64,000 nt of DNA from Argentina anserina (Eukaryota > Streptophyta > Magnoliopsida > Rosales > Rosaceae), in assembly GCF_933775445.1 (NCBI RefSeq), contig NC_065873.1, forward strand, positions 9,424,001 through 9,488,000, given 5' to 3'. Of this stretch, positions 22,001-34,610 are shown one piece after another. Within the stretch, counting starts at the first letter, position 1. Each line of letters opens with the position of its first letter. A program made the position numbers and the translations under genes. The notes under the pieces are model-generated. The model searched no databases and was not told the origin of the DNA. It saw only the letters and a program-made list of their open reading frames with translations.

Positions 22001-24182
22001 CTATTTTAGTATCTTTATGTGTTACTTTCTGGTGCGAGTATCTTTATGTCATTCTAGGGTCGTTCCAGTGTGCGTGTGTTTCATTTAAAGTGAGTATCTT
22101 TTTAATTTCAATTTGAGTATCTTTTATTCCTCAATTAAGTGTCTTTCTGTTTTGTTTTCTGGTGCGAGTGTGTTTTGAATTTTGAGGGTCATTCTAGTGT
22201 GTGCTTGTGTTTTTTAAAGTGATAATCTTTTTAATTCCTATTTTAATATGTTTCAATCATCGATTTAGTATCTTTCTGTTTTTGCTTTCTATTCTTTTGA
22301 ATTATGAGTGTCATTCGAGTGTGTGCTTCTGTTTCTTTCAAACTGAGTTTCTTTTCAATTCCTATTTGAGAGTCATTCAATCTTCGATTAAGTATCTTTG
22401 TGCTGCTTTCTGGTGCGAGTCTATTTTGATTTCTGAGTGTCATTCCAGAGTGCGTGTGTTTTGAGTATCTTTTCAATTTCTATTTAAGTATCTTTTTCAA
22501 TCATGGTTCGAGTATCTTATTGTGTCGCTTTTTTGTGGGAGTCTCTTTTGATTTCTGAGTGTTATTCAAGTTTTTCGTATGTTTCTTTTAAAGTGAGTAT
22601 CTTTTCAATTCCTATTTTAGTATCATTCGATCCTCGATTGAGTATCTTTCTGTGTTGTTTTCTGGTGCGAGTGTCTTTTGAATTCTGAGTATCATTCAAC
22701 TGTGCGTGTGTTTCTATCAAAGTGAGTATCTTTTCAATTCCTATTTAAGTATCTTTTCAATCTTGGTTTGAGAATCTTTTTGTCGCTTTTTGGTGCGAGT
22801 CTATTTTGATTTCGTAGTGCCATTCAAGTTTCTGCATCTGTTTCTTTAAAAGTGAGTATCTTTTCATTTCCTATTTGAGTATCTTTTCATCGTCGATTGA
22901 GTATCTTTCTGTATTTGTTTCTGCTGCGAGTGTCTTTTCAATTCCGAGTATCATTCCAGTGTGTGCTTGTGTTTCTTTTAAAGTGAGTATCTTTTCAATT
23001 CCCATTTGAGTATCTTTCCATCCTCGATTGAGTATCTTTCTGTGTTACTTTCTGGTGCGAGTCTCCTTTCTTTTCTGAGTGTTATTCCAGTGTGGCTTGT
23101 GTTTCTTTCAAAGTGAGTGTCTCTTCAATTCCTATTTGTGTATCTTTCCATTCTCGATAAAGTATCTTTCTGTGTTACTTTCTGCTGCGAGTCTCTTTTC
23201 AATTCCGAGTGTTATTCCAGTGTGGCTTGTGTTTCTTTCAAAGTGAGTGTCTCTTCAATTCCTATTTGAGTATCTTTCCATTCTCGATAGAGTATCTTTA
23301 TGTGTTTCTTTTTAGTGCGAGTCTCTTTTCAATTTTGAGTGCCATTCCAGTGTGGCTTGTCTTTCTTTCAAAGTGAGTGTCTCTTCAATTCCTATTTCAG
23401 TATCTTTCTATTCTCGATAGAGTATATTTATGTGTTTCTTTCTGGTGCGAGTCTCTTTTCAATTTTGAGTGTCATTCCAGTGTGTGCTTGTGTTTCTTTC
23501 AAAGTGAGTATCTTTTCAATTCCTATTTGAGTATCTTTCCGTCCTCGATTGAGTATCTTTGAGTGTTACTTTCTGGTGCGAGTCTCTTTTCTTTTCTGAT
23601 TGTCATTCCAGTGTGGCTTGTGTTTCTTTCAAAGTGAGTATCTTTTCAATTCCTATTTGAGTATCTTTCCGTCCTCGATTGAGTATCTTTGAGTGTTATT
23701 CCAGTGTGGCTTGTGTTTCTTTCAAAGTGAGTATCTTTTCAATTCCTATTTGAGTTTCTTTCCATCCTCGATTGAGTATCTTTCTGTGTTACTTTCTGGT
23801 GCGAGTCTCTTTTCTTTTCTGATTGTCATTCCAGTGTGGCTTGTGTTTCTTTCAAAGTGAGTGTCTCTTCAATTCCTATTTCAGTATCTTTCCATTCTCG
23901 ATAGAGTATCTTTATGTGTTTCTTTCTGGTGCGAATCTCTTTTCAATTTTGAGTGTCAATCCAGTGTGTGCTTGTGTTTCTTTGAAAGTGAGTATCTTTT
24001 CAATTCCTATTTGACTATCTTTCCGTCCTCGATAGAGTATCTTTATGTGTTTCTATTTAGTGCGAGTCTCTTTTCAATTTTGAGTGTCATTCCAGTGTGT
24101 GCTTGTGTTTCTTTCAAAGTGAGTATCTTTTCAATTCCAATTTGAGTATCTTTCCATCCTCGATTGAGTATCTTTCTCTGTT
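19060..24182. repeat. Satellite A array, block 1 (about 130 bp monomer)
   Basis: Some 39 head-to-tail monomers of about 130 bp, all in the same orientation. Each has 'ggtgcgagtgtcttttgaat', 'gagtgtcattccagtgtg', 'gtgtttctttcaaagtgagt' and two or three spaced GAGTATCTTT motifs. The left half is most divergent (Ctc-gattgag with 'ttcaatcctcgattg'); from about 23,000 monomers become more uniform ('ttccattctcgatagag'). A seven-monomer block of about 920 bp is repeated (for example 'gagtgcatgtgtttctttca' at 19,861 and 20,781). Apparent open frames arise because monomers are poor in stop codons. Confidence 0.93.
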
Positions 24183-25205
24183 AAATCTTTTCTTTCATCA
24201 CCAACATGTTAATATATTTTCTTAGTATAGTTATATCTCTACCTTGTTCTCGAGGCTTGGCCGAGCCGATTGTTGGATGTTAATATGGAGTGATGATTCG
24301 ACTCAAGTGTGGGGTTATGCTATTGTATATAAGAATGCCGTGACAAGAGTGTGAAAAAGAAAATTTGTATGATGCCGTGTGAAAAAGAAGAAGAAAAAGT
24401 ATATATGCACGGCTTGAAAAAAAAATGAAAAGATTGAATGATGATCTCGGCATACATGTTGTTTATGTGAATCTGGAGTTGTGATATATTTGCTGAAGGC
24501 TCAATGATGTTATACTTTAGCCTTTGTCCATTTTCACAACGTTTAGAGTGAAGAATGGGTTCAACATGATGAAAATTAGCCCTTATTTTATGAAGTATGG
24601 CGACATAAGGTGGATGAGTAATGCTCTGCTAAGTCTTAAGGATGACCTTTGTGATTCCTTTTACCTAAGAAAATAATATCCTTTACCGAGCCTAAGCCTA
24701 CCTTTTATAAAGATCCGCATGATTCTTAAAATGAGTAGCTCTTGATTTGTGGAGTTTGTTTCATGAGTAAGCATATGGTTTGGGTTCATTTGTGCATATG
24801 ATTGGTATCTTTCATGAGGTTTTCGAATTCGCTATGTGTTCATAACTCTTATGTGTGAAAAGCTTTTAAGCATATGCCATGTTCTTGAGAGAAAATATTC
24901 GGAGTGCATATCCCTTGTGAGTTGAATTTGAACTTGTTTTGAACATGTTGAGCTTAATATCACCTATGTTTTCTACCTTGTCTTACTTGTTCTGCGAGAT
25001 CACATGTTTATTAACCATTAAATTCATTCTATCTATTTCGATTAAGTGTTATTCTTGATGCTATGAGTTTGAAGATCGTTGAGACAAAATGTTGAAGGCA
25101 TTATAGTTGAGTCATTAGTTTAGTTGTTTTGATTTTTGTTTTATGTTTTTGTTTCACTTTTCTAGTGTTTGCTAAGGGACTAGCAAAGCTTAAGTGTGGG
25201 GTTGT
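24183..25205 (+). mobile_element. 3' internal fragment of Athila-II element
   Basis: Satellite A stops at about 24,182, and 1 kb follows that matches the 3' non-coding region of the Athila-I element (about 41,050-42,000). Shared order: 'cttcatcac', 'agtatagttat', 'aagtgtggggtt' (24,305), a 'ctgctaagtct' block, 'tttgctaagggactagcaaa', and a purine-rich AAGTGTGGGGTTG immediately before the LTR. No gag, pol or 5' LTR lies upstream, so the element is 5'-truncated at its junction with the satellite. No coding frame of note is present. Confidence 0.8.
25192..25205 (+). other. Polypurine tract of Athila-II fragment
   Basis: AAGTGTGGGGTTGT lies directly 5' of the LTR start TGATAGG at 25,206, as expected for the plus-strand primer. 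The same motif precedes the 3' LTR at 42,001. Confidence 0.65.
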
Positions 25206-27397
25206 TGATAGGAGCACAAAGTGTGACGTTCTTAATGCGTTTATGCCCTATTCTTAGTCTTTGTTACCTCTTATTTAGTATGTTTTAGTGTCGTTTGTAT
25301 GAATAAGTGTCTAGGTAGAGCTTATATCAATTATGAATGAATTGATGATGAAATCGTGCTAAGTGTTAATAATCCTTGTTGAGATATGATTCATTGTTCG
25401 AGTAGGATTCATCCTTTCGTATTTCTTTGTTTCTAACGTACTTATTCTTATTAGGAAATACAAATCCATGTTGGAGAAGGAAAGCAATCCTAGTTCCACA
25501 AGGAAAGAGAAGAAGATACACTTAAAAGCCCAATCAATGCAAGAATGAAAATGCTGTTAAGATTCGTAGTCCAACTTCGACGGGGTCCCCTGGATAGCTC
25601 CGATCGAGATAGAAGACGTACCTTATATGAATAGAAAGCTATGTGAGTCTAGTTTCTGTAGGATTTGGAATAAAATCAATATCTTATTCCTACAGGGAGA
25701 TATGACCGAATCATTGATCGGAGGTCCAGTGAACTCCGCGGAATTATCTCAGCCATTGATTTGCTTTTGATCCAAGGGCTATGAGGGAAACTCGGGACTT
25801 TGTTCCTCCTGCATATAGAGCACAAATATGTATCAGAATCTCCATAAATCTCTGCACCAAAGAATGTCAAAGAAGGCATGCAGCAAATTAAATGAGAAGA
25901 GGCAAGAAAGTCAAAGAATGCATGCAGCAAAATTTAATGAGGAGAGGTAGGAAAATCAAACATGGCTGCAACAATTAAGACTTTTGCTGCCTCCCTAATT
26001 CAAATGAAGAAATTTATGCAAAAGAAATCAGCATTAAAAGAGGAAGAAGATATGCAATTAATGCAAAAGATATGCAATCCTTATAGAAATCAGAATTCTG
26101 GCAGTGCAGATCATCCAACTTTGACGGGCTCTCCTGGACAGCTCAGAATGATTAAGAAAGTGCAGAATATATGGATGAAAAGCCACGGAAGTCTAGTTGA
26201 AATTGTTAGTTGGAATCATCTCAATATCTATTTGCTAGAGAAAGTTATGGCCACAACAAGGGACAAAGGTCAGATCTGCCGAATCTAGGAAACCTCAACC
26301 AATTTGGTTCAACTTTGTGGACTTTGTGGCCATCCTCCCTTGGGTTTCTTCCTCTATATATAGCACCTCATTTCCACATAAAATGATCATCAACCTTGCT
26401 CACAAGACTTGCCAAAGCTCTGCCCAAACACTTTCATTCACCAAGCATCATTGAATCCGAATTCACCACCCTTCACCATATTTTCTGTCCAAAGCTTGGG
26501 AGCCTAGGATACCATACTCTTGAAGATCTCGTGCTACCTCTGTAAGGAACCTTGGGAGGAGAATTATAAAGTGTAACTCTTTGATCTTCATGTTAAGTTT
26601 TCGGGTTTTTATGTCCTTGTTCTTGGATGATTTATGTTTAGGTTTTGTTAAAGTTATTTTTATTCTTGTCTATGAGATATTTGTAATTTTCAAATGACAT
26701 GATGAATTAAGGTTTTCGATTTTTATTCAATGATTTTAGGTTTTATGCCATGAGTTTCTGTTTATTTATGTTCTTAATTCATTTTCGGTGTGTTCTTATA
26801 TTGCATGTGTGATTAAGACAAGTAGTTGATGTCGCATATGTTAATCATTCAAAGTTAAAAACAATTTTGATACAAGTAGTTGATTAATTGTTTGTCCCCT
26901 TTGTGTTCCTCCACCGATTATGATCTTCAGTTCGACATTGGATAAGTGCTTTAAACATATTGATTTCTCTTTGTGATACGTAATTGCATGATGAATTGGT
27001 ATGTTAGATTTCGTAGCAAGACAAGTAGTTGAGCTCAATAATATCTATGTATTAGGAACCAAGTAGGAACTTGATGCATGATCGAATTTAAGATGAACTA
27101 TGATACTTACGGCATGAACAAGATTGAGAGTAGATTTTGTTACCTTTGTTCTTATGTTATTTGTTTGGTAATTTATTATGTGTTGGTTGGTTGATCACAT
27201 GTATATATTAGTTTAGGTTTATTTTATGTTTGATCCGAAATATATCTCAAATCTTTTAAACTCTTACGAATTCGTTGTTAAATGTTTGTGATTCTTTACC
27301 CTGGTTGGATCCCCGGTTTGTGAACGATACCCTCTTCCTTTATACTACTAACGATGCTTACAGGGTTAATATTGATCTCGAGTAATCGAACCGATCA
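25206..27397 (+). mobile_element. Athila-II 3' LTR
   Basis: The 2,192 bp unit runs from TGATAGGAGCACAAAGTGTG to CCGATCA. It is closely similar to the minus-strand LTR at 48,245-50,503, and less so to the Athila-I LTRs. A likely TATA element (TATATATA, 26,355-26,362) follows a CT-rich stretch. It is followed at 27,398 by satellite A, beginning within a monomer ('atcttttcgtcctcgatt'). No matching duplication can be checked because the left end of the element is missing. Confidence 0.88.
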
Positions 27398-29577
27398 ATC
27401 TTTTCGTCCTCGATTGAGTATCTTTATGTGTTTCTATCTGGTGCGAGTCTCTTTTCAATTCCGAGTGTTATTCTAGTGTGGCTTGTGTTTCTTTCAAAGT
27501 GAGTATCTTTTCAATTTCTATTTGAGTATCTTTCCATCCTCGATTGAGTATCTTTCTGTGTTACTTTCTGCTGCGAGTCTCTTTTCAATTCCGAGTGTCA
27601 TTCCAGTGTGGCTTGTTTTTCTTTCAAAGTGAATATCTTTTCAATTCCTATTTGAGTATATTTCCATCGTCGATTGAGTATCTTTCTGTGTTTCTTTCTG
27701 CTGCGAGTGTCTTTTCAATTTTTAGTGCCATTCCAGTGTGTGCTTGTGTTTCTTTCCAAGTGAGTATCTTTTCAATTCCAATTTGAGTATCTTTGTGTCC
27801 TCGATTGAGTATCTTTCTGTGTTACTTTCTGCTGCGAGTCTCTTTTCAATTCCGAGTGTTATTCCAGTGTGGCTTGTTTTTCTTTCAAAGTGAGTATCTT
27901 TTCATTTCCTATTTGAGTATCTTTCCATCGTCGATTGAGTATCTTTCTGTATTTCTTTCTGCTGCGAGTGTCTTTTCAATTCCGAGTGTCATTCCAGTGT
28001 GTGCTTGTGTTTCTTTCAAAGTGAGTGTCTCTTCAATTCCTATTTGTGTATCTTTCCATTCTCGATAGAGTATCTTTATGTGTTTCTTTTTAGTGCGAGT
28101 CTCTTTTCAATTTTGAGTGTCATTCTAGTGTGGCTTGTGTTTCTTTCAAAGTGAGTGTCTCTTCAATTCCTATTTTAGTATCTTTCCATTCTCAATAGAG
28201 TATCTTTATGTGTTTCTTTCTGGTTCGAGTCTGTTTTCAATTTTGAGTGTTATTCCAGTGTGTGCTTGTGTTTCTTTCAAAGTGAGTATCTTTTCAATTC
28301 CTATTTGAGTATCTTTCTGTCCTCGATTGAGTATCTTTATGTGTTTCTATCTGGTGCGAGTCTCTTTTCAATTCCGAGTGTTATTCTAGTGTGGCTTGTG
28401 TTTCTTTCAAAGTGAGAATCTTTTCATTTCCTATTTGAGTATCTTTCCATCGGCGATTGAGTATCTTTCTGTATTTCTTTCTGCTGCGAGTGTCTTTTCA
28501 ATTTCGAGTGTCATTCCAGTGTGTGCTTGTGTTTCTTTCAAAGTGAGTATCTTTTCAATTCCTATTTGAGTATCTTTCCATCCTCGATTGAGTATCTTTC
28601 TGTGTTACTTTCTGTAGCGAGTCTCTTTTCAATTCCGAGTGTTATTCCAGTGTGGCTTGTTTTTCTTTCAAAGTGAGTATCTTTTCATTTCCTATTTGAG
28701 TATCTTTCCATCTTCGATTTAGAATTTTTCTGTGTTACTTTCGGGTGCGAGTCTCTTGTCTTTTCTGATTGTCATTCCAGTGTGGCATGTGTTTTTTTCA
28801 AAGTGAGTGTCTCTTCATTTCCTGTTTGAGTATCTTTCCATTCTCGATAGAGTATCTTTATGTGTTTCTTCCTGGTTCGAGTCTCTTTTCCATTTTGAGT
28901 GTCATTCCAGTGTGTGCTTGTGTTTCTTTCAAAGTGAGTATCTTTTCAATTCCTATTTGAGTATCTTTCTGTCCTCGATAGAGTATCTTTATGTGTTTCT
29001 TTTTAGTGCGAGTCTCTTTTCAATTTTGAGTGTCGTTCCAGTGTGGCATGTGTTTCTCTCAAAGTGAGTATCTTTTCAATTCCTATTTGAGTATCTTTCC
29101 ATCCTCGATTGAGTATCTTTATGTGTTACTTTCTGCTGCGAGTCTCTTTTCAATTCCGAGTGTTATTCCAGTGTGACTTGTGTTTCTCTCAAAGTGAGTA
29201 TCTTTTCAATTCCTATTTGAGTATCTTTCCGTTCTCAATTGAGTATCTTGATGTGTTTCTATCTGGTGCGAGTCTCTTTTCAATTCCGAGTGTTATTCTA
29301 GTGTGGCTTGTGTTTATTGCAAAGTGAGTATCTATTCAATTCTTATTTGAGTATCTTTCCATCCTCGATTTAGTATCTTTCTGTGTTACTATCTGCTGCG
29401 AGTATCTTTTCAATTTCGAGTGTCATTACAGTGTATGCTTGTCTTTCTTTCAAAGTGAGTATCTTTTCAATTCCTATTTGAGTATCTTTCCATTCACGAT
29501 AGTGTATCTTTATGTATTTCTATTTAGTGCGAGTCTGTTTTCCATTTTAAATGTCATTCTAGTGTGGGTTTGTATTT
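27398..29577. repeat. Satellite A array, block 2
   Basis: About 17 monomers of the homogeneous type ('gagtgttattccagtgtgg', 'tctgctgcgagtctcttttc'), in the same orientation as block 1. The block ends inside a monomer at the Athila-I insertion site: 'gtgggtttg' plus TATTT, which resumes as TATTT-'ctttcaaagtg' on the far side of the element. Confidence 0.93.
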
Positions 29578-31482
29578 TGATAGGAGCACTTTGTGCTACG
29601 TTCTTAATATGTTTTTACCTTCATTTGTACTTTGCTTAACCCTTATTGTTGTAATATCGAGTCATTGAGTCACAATAGGAGTCATGGATGATTATGGATG
29701 TGTTTTTGTGCTTAAACGAGTTAAAAACGAAGAATTGGTCTAGAGTCCTAGTTTGAGTAGGAATCCTTATAGGACTAGGAAACCTAGTTGAATTAGGAGT
29801 CTTCATCTTTCTACGTTTTGGTCGCATTGGCGATATCTTGAGAGTCATGTTTGCATTAGGAATCCTTGTTAGACTAGGAAACGTACCATTTTGGAAAGTC
29901 CTACTTGAACTCAAACTCTTATTACGAAACTTTCCTAAATGAACTTTCTTGTTCTAGTAACTTACTTATTCTAGTAAGTTTCCTTTTTGCAAATTAGAAA
30001 CTTTCCTAATCTAGTTGAGCTCATCTATTACATGTGTCTTTTTAAGAAAACAAATATCTAGATTAGGACATGATTTTCGAAATGTATTATCTCTTACTAT
30101 TGATTTTCTTTTCTTATTTTCAGATTTGAAGAGATAATTCAAGGAATAAAGAAGATCAATGCCGAGCTACCATTCAGGATTTAAAGGGAATTAATTTCGA
30201 ATTTTAAGAGATAATTCAAGGAGAAGGAGCCCAGCCCATGCCATGCTAACCCTAGAGAAACAAGGAGATAAGATCTTATTCTACAAGGAAAAGAAGGGCA
30301 GCCATTAGATCCAATTAAAAAGAAGAAATCTCAGCCGTGCATACATGGATCAGCCCATTCAAAACCCTAGCAGCCCCTCCTCTCCTCCTTCCTCTATAAA
30401 AGGCATAGCCTCCCTCACAATTCACCATCTCCATTCTTCCACAAACACAGCCGAATTGCTGCCCAAACACATCCAGAAAATTCAAGCCACAAAATCTTCA
30501 TCCATCACCACAAAACCGTGCTCATCTTCCTCCTCATCCAAATCCGAATCCATTCTTGCCGAATCCTAGAAGGTTTCTAAAGTGTGATTCATCCATGTCT
30601 TGTAATTTTTCTTTTGGTTTTCTGCAATTTTCGATTTCATTGTATGAATTCTTGGATGTGATTTTCGGTTTTATATATGAAGAACATAAATTCAGACTTC
30701 TTTGGTTTTATGTTTTGATTGTATGAATTCATTGAAATATGTATGTTTGACGTGTTAGATGATTATGGGCAGTAGGTTTCCGAATTGTTTTTAGGTTTTA
30801 TTTCAATTAGTTCCTTGAACTTGTACATCTAAATCAATGCTTGAGGAAGCCAAGGCCATGGTTCTCCTAGGGTTGCGATTTAATTCACCAAAGTGTTCTT
30901 CGATTGAATATGCGCTTCGTGTTTCAATTATGGATACTTATATAGGGCTGTGATAGTTCTAGGAATTTGCATGTTTAATCAAGATGAGTGACGCCATGCT
31001 TGTGTAACATGTCTCCAACTCGACTTAATGTGCTTATGTGCTACTTTGTTGTTTAACTAGACGCTTCGTTATGTTGAACTCTCTTTAGCATATGTTTAGG
31101 ATTGAACGCTTCGTTGATTCTAGATAAATAAGAAGTCTTAACGATTAGATGAACCGCTTCGGACTCTAATTAGAATTGGAATTGAAATGGACTTAGAAAG
31201 AATCGAAATAATTTGCTGCCTATATGTTGTTCTATGCGTGTCATACATGTTTCTTGAGTGAAATTCGTGTTTGGTTTATGTGATAAATGGTTGATCAATT
31301 GTATATAAGTAATTTAGGATTTATTTTAAGTTGTAGTTTTAGAATCCAAATCAAATCCCCTAATAACATGATAAGTGTTGAGGCCCTTTTGATTCCCCGG
31401 ACTGAACGATCCCTGCTTATTCTATACTAACGATGATGTTTTTCAGGGTATTTTATAGACGTTCTAAACGAACGATCTATCA
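29578..31482 (+). mobile_element. Athila-I 5' LTR, left TSD TATTT
   Basis: The 1,905 bp unit starts TGATAG and ends CTATCA. Left flank TATTT is at 29,573-29,577; TATTT also follows directly at 31,483-31,487 and after the 3' LTR at 43,906-43,910. The LTR has the same length as, and appears identical to, 42,001-43,905 (fixed offset 12,423). A CT-rich tract precedes TATAAAAG at 30,395-30,402. It is followed by satellite rather than by a primer-binding site, which is abnormal for a 5' LTR and makes this copy look like a solo LTR. Confidence 0.92.
30395..30402 (+). promoter_or_regulatory. TATA box in Athila-I LTR
   Basis: TATAAAAG follows 'cctcctctcctccttcct', at the same position in all Athila-I type LTRs of the window. 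Probable transcription start region about 30 bp downstream. Confidence 0.6.
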
Positions 31483-33541
31483 TATTTCTTTCAAAGTGAG
31501 TATCTTTTAAATTCCCATTTGAGTATCTTTCCATTCTCGATATAGTATCTTTATGTTTCTATCTGGTGCGAGTCTCTTTTCAATTTTGAGAGTCATTCCA
31601 GTGTGTGCTTGTGTTTCTTTCAAAGTGAGTAACTTTTCAATTCCAATTTGAGTATCTTTCCATCCTCGATAGAGTATCTTTGTGTGTTACTTTCTGCTGC
31701 GAGTCTCTTTTCAATTCCGAGTGTTATTCCAGTGTGGCTTGTGTTTCTTTCAAAGTCAGTGTCTCTTCAATTCCTATTTCAGTATCTTTCCATTCTCGAT
31801 AGAGTATCTTTATGTGTTTCTTTTTAGTGCGAGTCTCTTTTCAATTTTGAGTGTCATTCCAGTGTGGCTTGTGTTTCTTTCAAAGTGAGTGTCTCTTCAA
31901 TTCCTATTTCAGTATCTTTCCATTCTCGATGGAGTATGTTTGTGTGTTACTTTCTGCTGCGAGTCTCTTTTCAATTCCGAGTGTTATTCCAGTGTGGCTT
32001 GTGTTTCTTTCAAAGTCAGTGTCTCTTCAATTCCTATTTCAGTATCTTTCCATTCTCGATAGAGTATCTTTATGTGTTTCTTTTTAGTGCGAGTCTCTTT
32101 TCAATTCCGAGTGTTATTCCAGTGTGGCTTGTGTTTCTTTCAAAGTGAGTGTCTCTTCAATTCCTATTTGAGTATCTTTCCATTCTCGATAGAGTATCTT
32201 TATGTGTTTCTTTTTAGTGCGAGTCTCTTTTCAATTTTGAGTGCCATTCCAGTGTGGCTTGTCTTTCTTTCAAAGTGAGTGTCTCTTCAATTCCTATTTC
32301 AGTATCTTTCTATTCTCGATAGAGTATATTTATGTGTTTCTTTCTGGTGCGAGTCTCTTTTCAATTTTGAGTGTCATTCCAGTGTGTGCTTGTGTTTCTT
32401 TCAAAGTGAGTATCTTTTCAATTCCAATTTGAGTATCTTTCCATCCTCGATAGAGTATCTTTGTGTGTTACTTTCTGCTGCGAGTCTCTTTTCAATTCCG
32501 AGTGTTATTCCAGTGTAGCTTGTGTTTCTTTCAAAGTCAGTGTCTCTTCAATTCCTATTTCAGTATCTTTCCATTCTCGATAGAGTATCTTTATGTGTTT
32601 CTTTTTAGTGCGAGTCTCTTTTCAATTTTGAGTGTCATTCCAGTGTGGCTTGTGTTTCTTTCAAAGTGAGTGTCTCTTCAATTCCTATTTCAGTATCTTT
32701 CCATTCTCGATGGAGTATGTTTATGTGTTTCTTTCTGGTTCGAGTCTCTTTTCAATTTTGAGTGTCATTCCAGTGTGTGCTTGTGTTTCTTTCAAAGTGA
32801 GTATCTTTTCAATTCCTATTTGAGTATCTTTCCGTCCTCGATTGAGTATCTTTATGTGTTTCTATCTGGTGCGAGTCTCTTTTCAATTCCGAGTGTTATT
32901 CCAGTGTGGCTTGTGTTTATTTCAAAGTGAGTATCTTTTCATTTCCTATTTGAGTATCTTTCCATCGTCGATTGAGTATCTTTCTGTATTTCTTTATGCT
33001 GCGAGTGTCTTTTCAATTCCGAGTGTCATTCCAGTGTGTGCTTGTGTTTCTATCAAAGTGAGTCTCTTTTCAATTCCTATTTGAGTATCTTTCCGTCCTC
33101 GATAGAGTATCTTTATGTGTTTCTATTTAGTGCCAGTCTCTTTTCAATTCCGAGTGTTATTCCAATGTGGCTTGTGTTTCTTTCAAAGTGAGTATCTTTT
33201 CAATTCCTATTTGAGTATCTTTCCATCCTCGATTGAGTATCTTTCTGTGTTACTTTCTGGTGCGAGTCTCTTTTCTTTTCTGATTGTCATTCCAGTGTGG
33301 CTTGTGTTTCTTTCAAAGTGAGTGTCTCTTCAATTCCTATTTGTGTATCTTTCCATTCTCGATAGAGTATCTTTATGTGTTTCTTTTTAGTGCGAGTCTC
33401 TTTTCAATTTTGAGTGTCATTCCAGTGTGGCTTGTGTTTGTTTCAAAGTGAGTGTCTCTTCAATTCCTATTTCAGTATCTTTCCGTCCTCGATTGAGTAT
33501 CTTTATGTGTTTCTATCTGGTGCGAGTCTCTTTTCAATTCC
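31483..33541. repeat. Satellite A block 3, between Athila-I 5' LTR and its internal region
   Basis: About 16 monomers of 130 bp, in the same orientation as the other A blocks. Every position corresponds to 43,906-45,964 at a constant offset of 12,423, with no indel seen and identical frames throughout. At 33,541/33,542 the satellite is joined abruptly to retrotransposon leader sequence ('ttcaattcc' then 'cttaccttgg'), while the right-hand copy continues as normal satellite ('ttcaattcc' then 'gagtattatt'). Confidence 0.93.
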
Positions 33542-33616
33542 CTTACCTTGGTTTATATGTTTCTGCGAATAGTGATCGGAAATTTGGTTCCTGTGAATAG
33601 TAATTCGAAGGATTCG

Positions 33617-33651
<35 letters not shown>

Positions 33652-34610
33652 TTATATTGTTATAGAACGAAAAAAAATTTGTGTGTGTGGAAAGTTGTTT
33701 TTTATGTTATATTGTTGTAGTAGTATGCCTATAGGAAACTTGTTACACATAGTGAAATTTTTTTTTTAGGGAAGCTAAATGTTTATTTATGCGAGGTTTA
33801 TTGTAAGTTATAAGGTGAACGGAATAGGTAAAGTCCATTTTGTTAATACTAGCCTTAACCCTCCATTTGTACCTTGCAAAGGTCACTTGGGGTTGAGGGC
33901 GGCTTTTATTAACACTTTGGGGCCAGTCTAACACACAAAGTTATTCCGAGCTGAGTAAGGGGCTATGCTATTTTCATTACCCTGGTTCAAGGTTTACAAA
34001 ATTGGATCTCAGAGGCCCATAGACTGACATACATCTCGGTGATGGAGTCGATTGGGAAAGCATCCTTTCGAGGTTGTGGCCCCCGTGGTGTCCAACAAAT
34101 GAGTCCTGCCTTGTGACTATCTCTGATTCTAGCTATCAAGCCTTCTGAAACAAAGGAATGAGTTTGTGTCTAGACGACGTACTTAGGCCGCACGTCCACC
34201 TCACTTTATAACTTAGAAGATAACGTTGTATAAATAGATGTATATAGTTTCAAAAGAAAATGATGTTCTAATTTTTAAGGTATATCGGATAAAGCAAGAC
34301 CCTTACCTTGGGCTGTTTCAGTCCATTGCACAGTTAGCTCCTCTGCTCCACGTACCTTAAAAGTTAGGATTGTGTGTGAATTAAATCAATTAGACTTAGT
34401 TATACCCCTACACTTGTAATTTTCGAAATATAGAAGAAAAGAAACAAAGAAAACGAAAATTGAACATAGATTTAAAGAAGAGTTACGTTTTTGTAAATGA
34501 GGGAAACGAAAATTTGTAATTGAAAGGAAGAAGAAGTTTATATTTACTTATACTTGTATTTCATATGTTGTAGAGATACTAATATATATGTGTTCTTTTC
34601 AGGCTAATGA
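33542..34610 (+). mobile_element. Athila-I untranslated leader, lacking its primer-binding site
   Basis: The 1.07 kb leader corresponds to the reverse complement of about 47,690-48,220 in the minus-strand Athila-II fragment: 'ggtaaagtccattttgttaa', 'gagggcggcttttattaa', 'catacatctcggtgatggag', and the 'ggccgcacgtccacc' region. In that fragment the leader is preceded by a tRNA-Asp primer site within about 250 bp; here the sequence upstream is satellite and no primer site is seen. A run of 31 A residues lies at 33,617-33,647. 'cttttcag' at about 34,595 just before the gag ATG could be a splice acceptor. Confidence 0.8.
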
